A stretch of 64,000 nucleotides of DNA, taken from NCBI GenBank assembly GCA_965206655.1, contig CBDBKC010000038.1, positions 1,178,001 to 1,242,000 of the forward strand, written 5' to 3'. A program made the position numbers and the translations under genes. Below the pieces are notes generated by a model. It had not been told where the DNA came from and did no database searches. It worked only from the letters and a program-made list of their open reading frames with translations. Shown here piece after piece: positions 24,522 through 33,283 of this stretch. Numbering within the stretch: position 1 is the stretch's first letter; every line of letters starts with the position of its first letter. Source of the stretch: JAPPLB01 sp965206655. GTDB lineage: Bacteria; Acidobacteriota; Terriglobia; Bryobacterales; UBA6623.

Positions 24522-26237
24522 TCAATCGGCCCACTTTATTTCAACATCCCCGGCGGCGCTGTTGTCAGTCACAAGCTCACGAACCTCGCCCGGCGCCAGC
24601 GCCCAAACATCCAGCTCAGCGTCTCCCTGCGGTAAATCGAATACAACTTTGTCTGTACCCGCCTCTAGGCCCCGCTCCAACCGTTCTCCATCGACACTCA
24701 CGAAAACCGTGGCCGGGCCTTGCCACCAACTCTCTTCCGTACGCTTGACTCTCAACTCATAGCGGCCCGCCCGTTCGACCCGAACCTTCCAAGCCGTCGG
24801 ATGTCCATCTACATAGGTCGAATCCTGATAGCGACAAAGAATTGAGACCGGTTCCCGCTCCGAACCCAAGTGGATGACACCGGGCCTGAATTCTCTTTCT
24901 TCACGCACCTCTTCAAACCACGCTTCGTATCGCTCCTTCAGATCCCGGACGACCTCCGGCCGTTCATCAGCCAGGTCGTTCGACTCACCGGGGTCCACAT
25001 TCAGATCGTAAAGCTCGATCGGAGGGGCCGCCCCGCCGTACGTCCAAGCCTCGTCAGAAAAGGCGCCAGGCCCGAGGACGAGCTTGAACCGCCTCGTCCT
25101 TACAGCGGCGTTCTGGTAGAGCCGTGGTGTGAGACCGCGGTGACATTGGAAGAACAGGGTGCGCTCTTTCGGGTCATTTGCTCCATCGCGCAGGGTCTCC
25201 AGCAAACTGCGGCCGTCGAAATGCGGCGGCTCCGTCATCTCCACGCCGGCGGCTTCCAGCAAAGTGGGCGCTACGTCAATGTGCGCCGCGATCGATTCGA
25301 TGCGAGCCGGAGCCTTCAGTTGCCCCGGCCATTGCCAGATGCTGATCGCGCGGATGCCCCCTTCGTAGGTTGACGATTTCCGCCCCCGCAAACCGGCGTT
25401 GTAGCGCCGCTGCTGAGGACCGTTGTCGGTGATGAAAACAATGATGGTGTTCTCCCGAAGACCGAGTTCATCGAGCTTCGCTATCAGTCCAGCAAAGTTC
25501 TCATCGATGTTCTCAACCATGCCGTAGACCTTGGCGGTCGCTTCATCGAGGCCCGCATCGAGGTAAGGCCGCGCATACTTGTCGTCCACAATCAAAGGGG
25601 TATGGGGTGCATTCGTCGGAATGAAGGCGAAGAAGGGGGCTTCCCGATTCCGCTCGATGAAATCCATGGCGGCTTCAAAGAAGATGTCGGTGCAATACCC
25701 GTCGCCCTCAATCCGCTCACCGTTCCGCCACAGAACCGGGTCGAAGTAGTCGCCCGGTCTGTCGGGGGCCTGGCCGATCCCACCCGACTTGTGTACCAGG
25801 GTCTCTCCGAAACCCTGGTCCGAGGGCCGCATGGGATAGTTGTCGCCCAGGTGCCACTTCCCAAAGATGCCGGTGCGATAGCCGGCCTTTTGAAGCCTCT
25901 CAGCTATCGTGACCTCGTCGGCATGCATCTTGGCCCCGCCGCGCGAGGTGTGGATAACGCCCGTCCTGTAGTGATGACGGCCGGTGAGCAACGCAGCCCG
26001 CGTCGGCGCGCAAACCGGGCTGACGTAGAAGTTCTTGAACTCCACACCCTCGGCGGCGAAGCGATCCAGATTTGGCGTCCGAATCTCCGGGTTCTCGTGT
26101 GCTCCCAGATCACCGTAACCCTGGTCATCCGTCAGGACAACAATGATGTTCGGGGGTCGTCGCGCAGCCTCCGTGCAACCAGCGGCCCCCAGCAGCGCGA
26201 GGCAGCAAGCAGCCGGGGCAGCAATCCATCGGGACAT
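24522..26237 (-). CDS. Exported sulfatase (arylsulfatase-type lipoprotein)
   Basis: 571-residue sulfatase of the alkaline-phosphatase superfamily. The start at 26237 gives a lipoprotein signal (MSRWIAAPAACCLALLGAAGC). The metal-binding IIVVLTDDQGYGDLG and the formylglycine motif CAPTRAALLTGR are intact; the Cys is the residue converted to formylglycine. HLGDNY, the NAPHTPL segment, FITDNGPQ and the lysine in the GLRGRKSSTYEGG segment complete the site. A C-terminal extension of about 110 residues is beta-rich and resembles an added binding domain. A formylglycine-generating enzyme is not in the window. Substrate is unknown; sulfated glycans are likely for this family. Confidence 0.92.
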   Translation of the reverse strand: MSRWIAAPAACCLALLGAAGCTEAARRPPNIIVVLTDDQGYGDLGAHENPEIRTPNLDRFAAEGVEFKNFYVSPVCAPTRAALLTGRHHYRTGVIHTSRGGAKMHADEVTIAERLQKAGYRTGIFGKWHLGDNYPMRPSDQGFGETLVHKSGGIGQAPDRPGDYFDPVLWRNGERIEGDGYCTDIFFEAAMDFIERNREAPFFAFIPTNAPHTPLIVDDKYARPYLDAGLDEATAKVYGMVENIDENFAGLIAKLDELGLRENTIIVFITDNGPQQRRYNAGLRGRKSSTYEGGIRAISIWQWPGQLKAPARIESIAAHIDVAPTLLEAAGVEMTEPPHFDGRSLLETLRDGANDPKERTLFFQCHRGLTPRLYQNAAVRTRRFKLVLGPGAFSDEAWTYGGAAPPIELYDLNVDPGESNDLADERPEVVRDLKERYEAWFEEVREEREFRPGVIHLGSEREPVSILCRYQDSTYVDGHPTAWKVRVERAGRYELRVKRTEESWWQGPATVFVSVDGERLERGLEAGTDKVVFDLPQGDAELDVWALAPGEVRELVTDNSAAGDVEIKWAD

Positions 26238-26359
26238 CCTGAATCTATGGGCCACGATCACTCTGAGCAATTCTCTTTGCAAACAGCTTACCCGAAGCGA
26301 TCACACCGTCCAGTGCCCGAAAGCCTCAAAGCCCGCAAAGTTCACCGGCCTCCCCTAGA

Positions 26360-27436
26360 ATGACGGCAATGGTCAGGCCGACGCAGACCGCCGCTCGACT
26401 CGGCCGGTACGACATCGCTCAGTCCTACGACTGGAACTACGAACACGTCCCTGAACCACCGGAAGTGGATGTGCCGGGCCTGCCTGGGGCGTGGTCTTTC
26501 TGCGGATTGCCGGTCGCATCGCCCCTCGGTATTCCCGCCGGCCCTCTGCTCAATAGCCGTTGGATACTCTTCTACGCCCGCCTGGGCTTCGATGTTCTCA
26601 CCTACAAGACTGTCCGTTCGAGCTATCGCGCCTGTTACGACCCTCCGAACCTGCTGCCCGTAGCGGCGGACCGATTGAAAGGTGAAGGAAGTGAAGTCAC
26701 TGCCGCACTGGGTGAGAGCAACTATGACACGTGGGCCATATCATTCGGCATGCCTTCGAAGGCGCCGGCTACGTGGCAAGCCGATATCGAAGCCGCCCGC
26801 ATAGGGCTCGCGGCGAAGCAAGTGCTCTCGGTGTCAGTGGTCGCGTCGCCCCAAGAGGGTTGGACCATGAAGGAACTCGCCGACGACTTCGCCCAGTGCG
26901 CCCACTGGGCCGCTGATTCAGGGGCCCACGTCGTCGAGGCCAACCTATCGTGTCCCAACGTCTGCACGAAAGAAGCTGACCTCTACCTCGACGCCGAGGC
27001 CGCGGGGGAAATCGCATCAACGATTCGCAACCACATCGGGCGGACGCCGCTCGTTCTGAAAATCGGCCTCTTTCGGCGGGCCGAGCAGGCCGATGCCTTG
27101 GTCCGCGCTGTTAGCCCCTACGCTGACGCCCTCAGCTCAACGAACTCGATCACAGCCGCGGTACGAGCTGAGAACGGGGAGCGGCTCTTCGGCGGTCTCC
27201 GGCGCGGGATCGGCGGAGCGGCTATTACCGATCGCTGCAACCAGGAACTCGCCATGCTGTCCGGCTTGATTCGCGACGCTCGGTCGAAGCTGCTGCTGGT
27301 TGGGGTCGGCGGCGTCATGACGGCAGCCGATGTCCGCGCACGCATCGCGGCGGGCGCTCACAACGTTCACCTCGCCACCGCGCCGATGCTCGATCCGTCG
27401 ATCGGCACTCGTATTCGTCAAGAATGGGCGGAGTGA
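26360..27436 (+). CDS. Dihydroorotate dehydrogenase-like flavoprotein
   Basis: 358-residue TIM-barrel flavoprotein related to dihydroorotate dehydrogenase. The FMN/substrate region is recognisable in VASPLGIPAGPLLNSRW, YKTVRSSYR, VVEANLSCPNVCTKEAD (the NxSxPN motif) and LLVGVGGVMTAADVRARIAAG near the C-terminus. It sits alone, away from other pyrimidine genes, and is divergent from the sulfatase. The N-terminal 60 residues are unlike typical PyrD. It may be a paralogue with another substrate, so no gene symbol is given. Confidence 0.7.
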   Translation: MTAMVRPTQTAARLGRYDIAQSYDWNYEHVPEPPEVDVPGLPGAWSFCGLPVASPLGIPAGPLLNSRWILFYARLGFDVLTYKTVRSSYRACYDPPNLLPVAADRLKGEGSEVTAALGESNYDTWAISFGMPSKAPATWQADIEAARIGLAAKQVLSVSVVASPQEGWTMKELADDFAQCAHWAADSGAHVVEANLSCPNVCTKEADLYLDAEAAGEIASTIRNHIGRTPLVLKIGLFRRAEQADALVRAVSPYADALSSTNSITAAVRAENGERLFGGLRRGIGGAAITDRCNQELAMLSGLIRDARSKLLLVGVGGVMTAADVRARIAAGAHNVHLATAPMLDPSIGTRIRQEWAE

Positions 27437-27478
27437 GCCCGGAACAAGTGACCGCCCCACCTTACCCTCCTCGAATAC

Positions 27479-28762
27479 TCAGGGCGCCTTTGCCGCGTCG
27501 AAGAGCCGCAGCCAATTTTCGCCGAGGATCTTCTTGATACGTTGCTCGCTGTAGCCCAACTTGACCAATGCTTCGGTGAGGCGCGAGTACCCGGTAGCAT
27601 CGAAGTCGACCATGTTCGGGCCGCTCATCAGGTCGAGACCTATAGCGATGTGGCTGTCTCCCGTGATCTCGACAACGTAATCGACCTGGTTCGCCCAATC
27701 GTCCACCGTTGGCAACGGCCGGCCGGCCTCGATCGCTTTCCTATGCAGTTCGCGCCAAGGCGTACCGTAGCCGCCATTCCGCCAGCGATCATGCATTTTG
27801 GCGTCGAGCCTGCGGATGTAGTCTCCGAAATCTTCGTAGGCGGGCCGAAAGAACTCGAAACCACCGATGAGGTGCCGCAACCTCGGAGCTGTTCGCGCTC
27901 CGCTCGGCTCTCTCGTCTGAGACTTCCGCCATGCGGCGAGTTTGTCCCCGATATAGCCCGAACTCGAGTGCATTCCCATCAGACCGCCCTTGGCCGCCAT
28001 CGACTTGAGCACTTCGTCGGAGAGATTGCGTTTGTGCTCCACGAAGTGGCGGAGGCCGTGGTGGCTGCCGACAACGGGCGCGCGGCTGGCCTCAATGATC
28101 TGCATCTTGGCCTCGTCGGTGGCGTGCGAAAGATCGATCAGGATCCCAAGACGGTTCATCTCAGAGATCACCTTGCGGCCCTGGTCGGTGAGTCCTCCCC
28201 ATTTCTTCATGCCGAGACCAGCGTCCATGAAGGCGTTGGTGGTGTTGTGGCTGATCGGTTGGATCATGCGAACGCCCAGACGATAAAACAGTCGCAACAC
28301 GTCGAGGTCCCCTTCGGTGTCAAAACCACCTTCGAGTGCGAGGATCGCGGCCATCTTGCCCTTGGCGACGATGCGGCGCACATCGGCGGAGGTGAGGGCC
28401 AGCTCCATCTTGTCCGAATTGGCGTCCAGCACACGGTAGAACGTCTCGACCAGGCGGCAGGCCTGTTTGACGGCGTAGTTGTAGTTGTTATACGGGTCTT
28501 CGATGTAAACCGTGTGGACGACAACGTCGAGTCCGCCCTGTTTGGCGCGAGCATAGTCGAACAAGCCCGTTTCCTGCACCTTCCACGGGTCGATCCCTTG
28601 GTGGAAGACCGGCGTGATGATGTGAACGTGGCCGTCGACAACAATGGCTTCTTCGTGTAGCTTGGCGGCATTGAGGGGCTGAGCCAGCGAACCGGTAGGA
28701 GTGAAAACGCTGACGAGCAGCACAGAAACGGCGATTCCGGCGGTGATTCGAATGTGTCGCAT
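27479..28762 (-). CDS. Exported membrane dipeptidase (peptidase M19)
   Basis: 427-residue zinc dipeptidase of the renal dipeptidase family. The start at 28762 gives a signal peptide (MRHIRITAGIAVSVLLVSVF). Metal-site motifs are present in order: VVDGHVHII, ALEGGFDTEGD, LIDLSHATDEA, PVVGSHHGLRH and IAIGLDLMSGP. In classical members the first motif is DGHND, and here DGHVH keeps two potential ligands. The protein is expected in the periplasm, releasing amino acids from dipeptides or related amides. It fits with the D-aminoacylase-like and amidohydrolase genes nearby as part of peptide or N-acyl compound catabolism. Confidence 0.88.
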   Translation of the reverse strand: MRHIRITAGIAVSVLLVSVFTPTGSLAQPLNAAKLHEEAIVVDGHVHIITPVFHQGIDPWKVQETGLFDYARAKQGGLDVVVHTVYIEDPYNNYNYAVKQACRLVETFYRVLDANSDKMELALTSADVRRIVAKGKMAAILALEGGFDTEGDLDVLRLFYRLGVRMIQPISHNTTNAFMDAGLGMKKWGGLTDQGRKVISEMNRLGILIDLSHATDEAKMQIIEASRAPVVGSHHGLRHFVEHKRNLSDEVLKSMAAKGGLMGMHSSSGYIGDKLAAWRKSQTREPSGARTAPRLRHLIGGFEFFRPAYEDFGDYIRRLDAKMHDRWRNGGYGTPWRELHRKAIEAGRPLPTVDDWANQVDYVVEITGDSHIAIGLDLMSGPNMVDFDATGYSRLTEALVKLGYSEQRIKKILGENWLRLFDAAKAP

Positions 28763-29046
28763 GAAGGCCTCAATATCAACGTGACTAGAGAAGGAGGATT
28801 GTCCGTGAGTCCGTAGAAAGTAGCGACTCCCTGACCCGAGTCTACAAGTAGGCTCGCACTGAAGGTTCGGAGTAGATTCGAGCACAGTCGCGGTGAAGAA
28901 ACGATAGCAAATTAGCCGCAAAGAAGCGGCCCCGCGAAATTCTACGGACGTGACGTGCGCCCACAGCCTCGGTGGAGCGTGAACGGAGAGGTTGCCCCGG
29001 TCCGAGCTGTCTCGTTCGCCGGCAAGCTGACAGATACCCTCGCGAG

Positions 29047-30252
29047 TTAAACGGGGGCTACAACCCTTCGGCCCCGGCAGATGGTCAGCCGGCTGACAAT
29101 GCGCTTCTCCACGTTGACGGTGTTGCGCTGGGAGTCGACAAGTTGGAAATCGCCCTCCTCGACTTGAAGAAGAGCAATGTCCGCAGGCCCGCCGACGGCC
29201 AGAGTTCCCATCCCGGGAATACGGTTCACCACCTTGGCGGGATTGATCGTTGAGCGAATGAGAATATCGTCGACGCTCATCCCGAGGTGCTGCATTTTCG
29301 TGAGTGTCGTCGGCATATCGTAGACAGGGCCGTTAATGCTCGCCGTGTAGACGTCGGTTGAGATCGAGTCCGGCAGGAATCCTTGGTCGAGCGCCTTGCG
29401 GGCGATCTCGAAGTTAAAGCTGCCGGCGCCGTGGCCGACGTCGAACAGCACTCCTCGCGAGCGCGCGTCCCTGACGCTGCTCCTGATCTTGCCGGCGTCA
29501 TCGAGAATTCCGATGGAGTGCGTGTTGAAGCAATGGGTCAGCACGTCGCCCGGTTTGAGGTATTCCATGACCTGGTCGGTCTCGGGGGGTGCGAAGCTGA
29601 CGTGCGCCATGAGGGGTAGATCATACTCATCACACAACTCGCGTGCGATCTTCAGGAATTCGAGGCTCCATTGGCCGTTCATGTTGGAGCCGACTTGGAA
29701 CTTAACGCCGATCAGGATGTCGCGGTTCGCAACGACGGACTCCCCGGTTCGTCGCATGTTGCGGCGGACGTGGCGGATGGGGTCTTCGTCAGGATTACGG
29801 GTGGTGGGGTAGAGGTAGACGTATCCGAAGATGCGCGACTGAGCGGGGTCGACGATAAACTTGCGAAAGGCGCCGACTTGATTGTGCGCGAAAGAGCCGG
29901 CGTCGACCCAGGTCGTCACACCGGAAGTGGCTGCCAGTGGATCGGCCTCAATGCCGAACCCGAGGCTATGGTACACGTGTGCGTGCAGGTCAACCAGACC
30001 GGGCGTTACGTACATGCCGCCGGCGTCAACGATGTCGATGCCGCGCTCGGCGGGGATCGCCGCTTCGATCGCGGCGACTTTGCCGTCTTTGATGCCGACG
30101 TCTGCTTTCTGGCGGAAGCCGCGACCTGGATCGCGAACTTCGCCGTTTCTGATCAGGATGTCAAAGCGTGAATCCTGCTGTGCCCATGCCGGCCGAACGG
30201 CGGAGGCGAGGGCGGTGAGCCCCGAAGTTTGAAGCCATTGGCGGCGCGTCAT
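29047..30252 (-). CDS. Tat-exported amidohydrolase (dihydroorotase/deacetylase-like)
   Basis: 401-residue metal-dependent amidohydrolase. It begins MTRRQWLQTSGLTALASAV, a twin-arginine-type signal. The amidohydrolase core runs from DILIRNGEVRDPGRG through the metal site VTPGLVDLHAHVY, the GVKFQVGSN segment (putative carboxylated lysine), LMAHVSFAPPE, DVLTHCFNTH and STDVYTA. The closest recognised relatives are enamidase/deacetylase-type cyclic amidohydrolases. The gene directly upstream in transcription (30286-31377) is a close paralogue, 33 bases away. Confidence 0.85.
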   Translation of the reverse strand: MTRRQWLQTSGLTALASAVRPAWAQQDSRFDILIRNGEVRDPGRGFRQKADVGIKDGKVAAIEAAIPAERGIDIVDAGGMYVTPGLVDLHAHVYHSLGFGIEADPLAATSGVTTWVDAGSFAHNQVGAFRKFIVDPAQSRIFGYVYLYPTTRNPDEDPIRHVRRNMRRTGESVVANRDILIGVKFQVGSNMNGQWSLEFLKIARELCDEYDLPLMAHVSFAPPETDQVMEYLKPGDVLTHCFNTHSIGILDDAGKIRSSVRDARSRGVLFDVGHGAGSFNFEIARKALDQGFLPDSISTDVYTASINGPVYDMPTTLTKMQHLGMSVDDILIRSTINPAKVVNRIPGMGTLAVGGPADIALLQVEEGDFQLVDSQRNTVNVEKRIVSRLTICRGRRVVAPV

Positions 30253-30285
30253 TTTCGTTGATCCTTCATGCGGTTTCCGGGCATC

Positions 30286-31425
30286 TTAGACCGGCGCCAA
30301 CAGGCGCTTCCCTTTGCAGATCGTCAGGTGACTCACGATCCGCTGCTTCGCGGTCACCTTATTGCGCTGTGCGTCAATCAACTCGAATGCACCATCTTCG
30401 ACTGACAGCAGCGCTACATCGCCCGGAGCGCCCACTTGCAACGTCCCGAGTTTCGGGAGAGGCGTCACCCGGGCCGGGTTCACTGTCGAGCATTTCAATA
30501 CGTCGTCGAAACTCATTCCGAGGTAGAGGAGCTTTGACATTGTTGTTGGCAAGTCGAAGACCGGGCCGTTCACGTTGGCGCTGTAGATATCGCTGGAGAT
30601 CGAATCGGGGAAGAAACCCTGATCCAGAGCGTGCCGCGCGCTTTTGAAATTGAAGCTGCCCGAGCCATGGCCAACATCGAACAGCACACCGCGCAATCGC
30701 GCTTCTTTCACGCTCGGTTTCAGCTTGCCGCTGTCGCGATCGACGATGCCGAGCGTGTGCTCGTTGAAGCAGTGGGTAACGACGTCGCCGGGCTTCATCA
30801 ACGTCATCACTGCGTTCGTCTCGGGCGGCGCCAGGCTGATGTGTGCCAGCAGCCGCAAATCATACTCGTCGCAAAGGCGGCGGGCGATCTTGAGAAACTC
30901 GAGGCTGTGGCGGCCGTTCATATTGCTGCCGACTTGGAACTTCACCCCGAGCACGATGTCCCTATTAGCAACGGCGGCGCGGCCGGTGCGGTCCATCACG
31001 CCGCTGACGTACTTCACGGGGTCGATGTCGGGGTTGCGGCTCGCCGGATAGAGATAGACGAATCCGAAAACACGGCACTGATTGCGATCCACGATGAAAC
31101 GCCGGAAGCCTTCAATCTGGTCGTACGCGAAAGTGCCGGCGTCGATCCAGGTGGAGGTCCCGGAGCGAGCGGCGATAGGGTCGGCCTCAATGCCGCTGCG
31201 AACGCCGTAAACGATGTGGGTGTGCAGATCGACGAGGCCGGGCGTAACGTAGAGCCCCTTGGCGTCAATAACGTCGCGGCCACGCTCGGCCAGGATATCT
31301 GATGCGACTTCCACAATTTTTCCGTTGTGGATCGCAACGTCGGCGCGGGCTTTGAGATCGCGGCTCGGGTCGCGCACCTCGCCGTTCTTGATAACGATGT
31401 CATAGGAGCGCCGCCGGCGTTGACC
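30286..31425 (-). pseudogene. Amidohydrolase paralogue with N-terminus cut off by an insertion sequence
   Basis: Close paralogue of the 29047-30252 enzyme with the same metal-site segments: VTPGLVDLHTHIV, GVKFQVGSN, LLAHISLAPPE and VVTHCFNEHTLG. Homology extends in frame to at least SYDIVIKNGEV at about 31400-31377, but the upstream frame meets a stop inside the IS at about 31437. The Tat signal and start codon expected from the paralogue are therefore lost. A GTG at 31377 could start a 363-residue product, but it would lack the first beta-sandwich strand and the export signal. It is called a probable pseudogene; a cytoplasmic remnant cannot be excluded. Confidence 0.7.
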
Positions 31426-31518
31426 GGAAGTCTTGTCTCATGCAAGATGAGCCTGAAGGAGGAGTTAGTTTCTCACACAAGATGAGCCTGAAGGGTGGGG
31501 GAGTGAGCATGCTGGGGA

Positions 31519-32790
31519 TTGACCATCCACATGCAAGACGGCAAGACGCTGAGCCTGGAGCAGATACGGCAGTTTCTGGAGGCCAGCGATGAAATACGAT
31601 TCAAGGGCAAAGGGCGTGCCGAGATCTACGCCTGGGTGGCGCAAACGCTGTGCCGGCAGCGCTACAGCGGGCAAGACCGAGCCGCCAAAGGACTGCTGCG
31701 GCAATATCTGGCCAAGATGACGGGACTGAGCCGGGCGCAGGTCACCCGACTGATCCGCCAATATCGGCAGAGGGGTGAGCTGGTACCTGCCCGCTATCGG
31801 CGGCATCGCTTTGCCGGCAAGTACACGGCGGCCGATATCGAGCGGCTGGCGGCCGTCGATGAAGCACACGAAACCCTCAGCGGCCCGGCCACGCGCAAGA
31901 TCCTGCAGCGGGAATATCACAAGTACCAGCAGAGTGAATATGAGCGGTTGGCGGAGATCTCGGTGGCCCACATCTATCGACTGCGGCGGCACAGGGTGTA
32001 CCGCCAGCGGCGGCTGCATTTCACCAAGACTCGGCCCAGCGCGGTGTCGATCGGCGAGCGGCGGCGGCCCAACCCGCGGGGCCAACCCGGCTACCTGCGA
32101 GTGGATACGGTACATCAAGGAGATCGCGACGGCGTGAAGGGCGTCTATCACATCAACGCGGTGGATGAAGTGACCCAGTGGCAAGTGGTCGGCGCCACGG
32201 CGGCCATTAGCGAAGCCTGGCTGGAGCCGTTGCTCAAGGCCATGCTGGAGCAGTTCCCCTTTCGCCTGCGCGGCTTCCATTCCGACAACGGCAGCGAGTT
32301 CCTCAACGGCACGGTGGAACAATTACTGAACAAGCTGCTGATCGAACAGACCAAGTCGCGGCCGAGGCACACCAACGACAACGGCTTGGTGGAATCGAAA
32401 AACGGCGCCGTGATCCGCAAGCACATGGGGCATACGCACATCGCGGCGCCGCACGCGGCGCGCATCCAGCGCTTCTATCAACAGCACTTCAATCCCTATT
32501 TGAACTTCCACCGGCCCTGCGGACAACCCGAACTGCTGACCGACGCCAAAGGCAAGCAGAAGCGCGTGTATCGCCACTATCAGACCCCTTGGGAAACCTT
32601 CCAGAAGTTGCCGCGGGCCGCCGACTATCTCAAGCCCGGGCAGGCGATCAAGGCCCTCGACCGTATTGCTCAGGCCGAAAGCGACACTGCGGCGGCGCGG
32701 CGGATGCAACAAGCCAAGAGCAAGCTGTTTGCGAGTTTCGCATCCGCGAACCTGCCGCGCCGCGCGACGGGAGAAGGGCTGCGGAAATGA
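31519..32790 (+). CDS. DDE (integrase-core) transposase
   Basis: 423-residue transposase with a retroviral-integrase-type catalytic core. The N-terminal part has a helix-turn-helix region with LSLEQIRQFLEASDEIRF and TGLSRAQVTRLIRQYR. The core contains GYLRVDTVHQGDRDG, FHSDNGSEFLNGTVE and TNDNGLVESKNGAVIRKH, giving the D, D and E of the active site. It begins at TTG 31519 or possibly ATG 31531. The family resembles the IS481/ISNCY-like group; the exact group is uncertain. No interruption is seen. Confidence 0.9.
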   Translation: MTIHMQDGKTLSLEQIRQFLEASDEIRFKGKGRAEIYAWVAQTLCRQRYSGQDRAAKGLLRQYLAKMTGLSRAQVTRLIRQYRQRGELVPARYRRHRFAGKYTAADIERLAAVDEAHETLSGPATRKILQREYHKYQQSEYERLAEISVAHIYRLRRHRVYRQRRLHFTKTRPSAVSIGERRRPNPRGQPGYLRVDTVHQGDRDGVKGVYHINAVDEVTQWQVVGATAAISEAWLEPLLKAMLEQFPFRLRGFHSDNGSEFLNGTVEQLLNKLLIEQTKSRPRHTNDNGLVESKNGAVIRKHMGHTHIAAPHAARIQRFYQQHFNPYLNFHRPCGQPELLTDAKGKQKRVYRHYQTPWETFQKLPRAADYLKPGQAIKALDRIAQAESDTAAARRMQQAKSKLFASFASANLPRRATGEGLRK

Positions 32791-32798
32791 CGGGCGAT

Positions 32799-32839
32799 GG
32801 GAAACGAGGAAAACCAAAAACCGGTTTCCCTCGTTTCCC
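32799..32839. repeat. Long hairpin downstream of the transposase
   Basis: GGGAAACGAGG (32799-32809) pairs exactly with CCTCGTTTCCC (32829-32839). A further AAACC/GGTTT pairing lies inside, giving about 16 base pairs with one mismatch and a short A-rich loop. It starts eight bases after the transposase stop, inside the element. It could end transcription or protect the 3' end, though no run of T follows. Confidence 0.6.
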
Positions 32840-32977
32840 AACGCCCTTGGAAATCGCTCCGCGATTCCCACATTCCCACAGCCCCGACGACGATTCTCTC
32901 CCCTTCTTAACCAATCCCAGAAAGGAGCCCAGCGACTCAGTGCTCCCCTGCTTCTCCAGGCTCATCCTTCGATGAGA

Positions 32978-33283
32978 AAATGCTCCCTCCAAGTGTCGGG
33001 TAGCGCCGGTAAGTGGCCTAAGTACATCGTTTCGGAAATTCGTCCACGTACTGCGCAGCGCATGCGGTAGACGGCAAGACGTCTGCCTGGCTCACCCCGA
33101 GTTTAGTCCGCCAAGTTACCGAGAAGGGCGTTGTACGTCCTTCTGGCAGGGCCTGACTCTATACTTGGTGACAAGGCAGGATCCAACTGCACTTCCTGGT
33201 TTTCGAAGGTGTTGAAGCGTGCGAAACTACCGGACCGCATCTTCACGGTCGATTGATACTGGTTTAACGTTTTCGTACCCGTT
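32978..33283. other. Intergenic stretch, no recognisable gene
   Basis: 306 bases between the right end of the insertion sequence and the stop of the convergent gene at 33284. Both strands were read for coding potential and nothing conserved was found. A possible remnant of the sequence upstream of the beheaded amidohydrolase would be expected here, but none can be recognised. Confidence 0.6.

Larger units (their letters stand above)
31436..32977. mobile_element. Insertion sequence with rve-type transposase (1542 bp)
   Basis: The ends are imperfect inverted repeats. The left end TCTCATGCAAGATGAGCCTG matches the right end read inward, TCTCATCGAAGGATGAGCCT. A second copy of the left terminal motif lies 35 bp inside (31471-31494: TCTCACACAAGATGAGCCTG), so the left end carries a direct repeat of the terminal sequence, as in some multi-site transposon ends. 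No clear target duplication is visible. The transposase gene is intact. A long hairpin lies between the gene and the right end. Confidence 0.8.

Noticed and set aside
27542..28660. A 372-codon frame antisense to the M19 dipeptidase
   Set aside because: Same explanation: long chance frame opposite a conserved enzyme.
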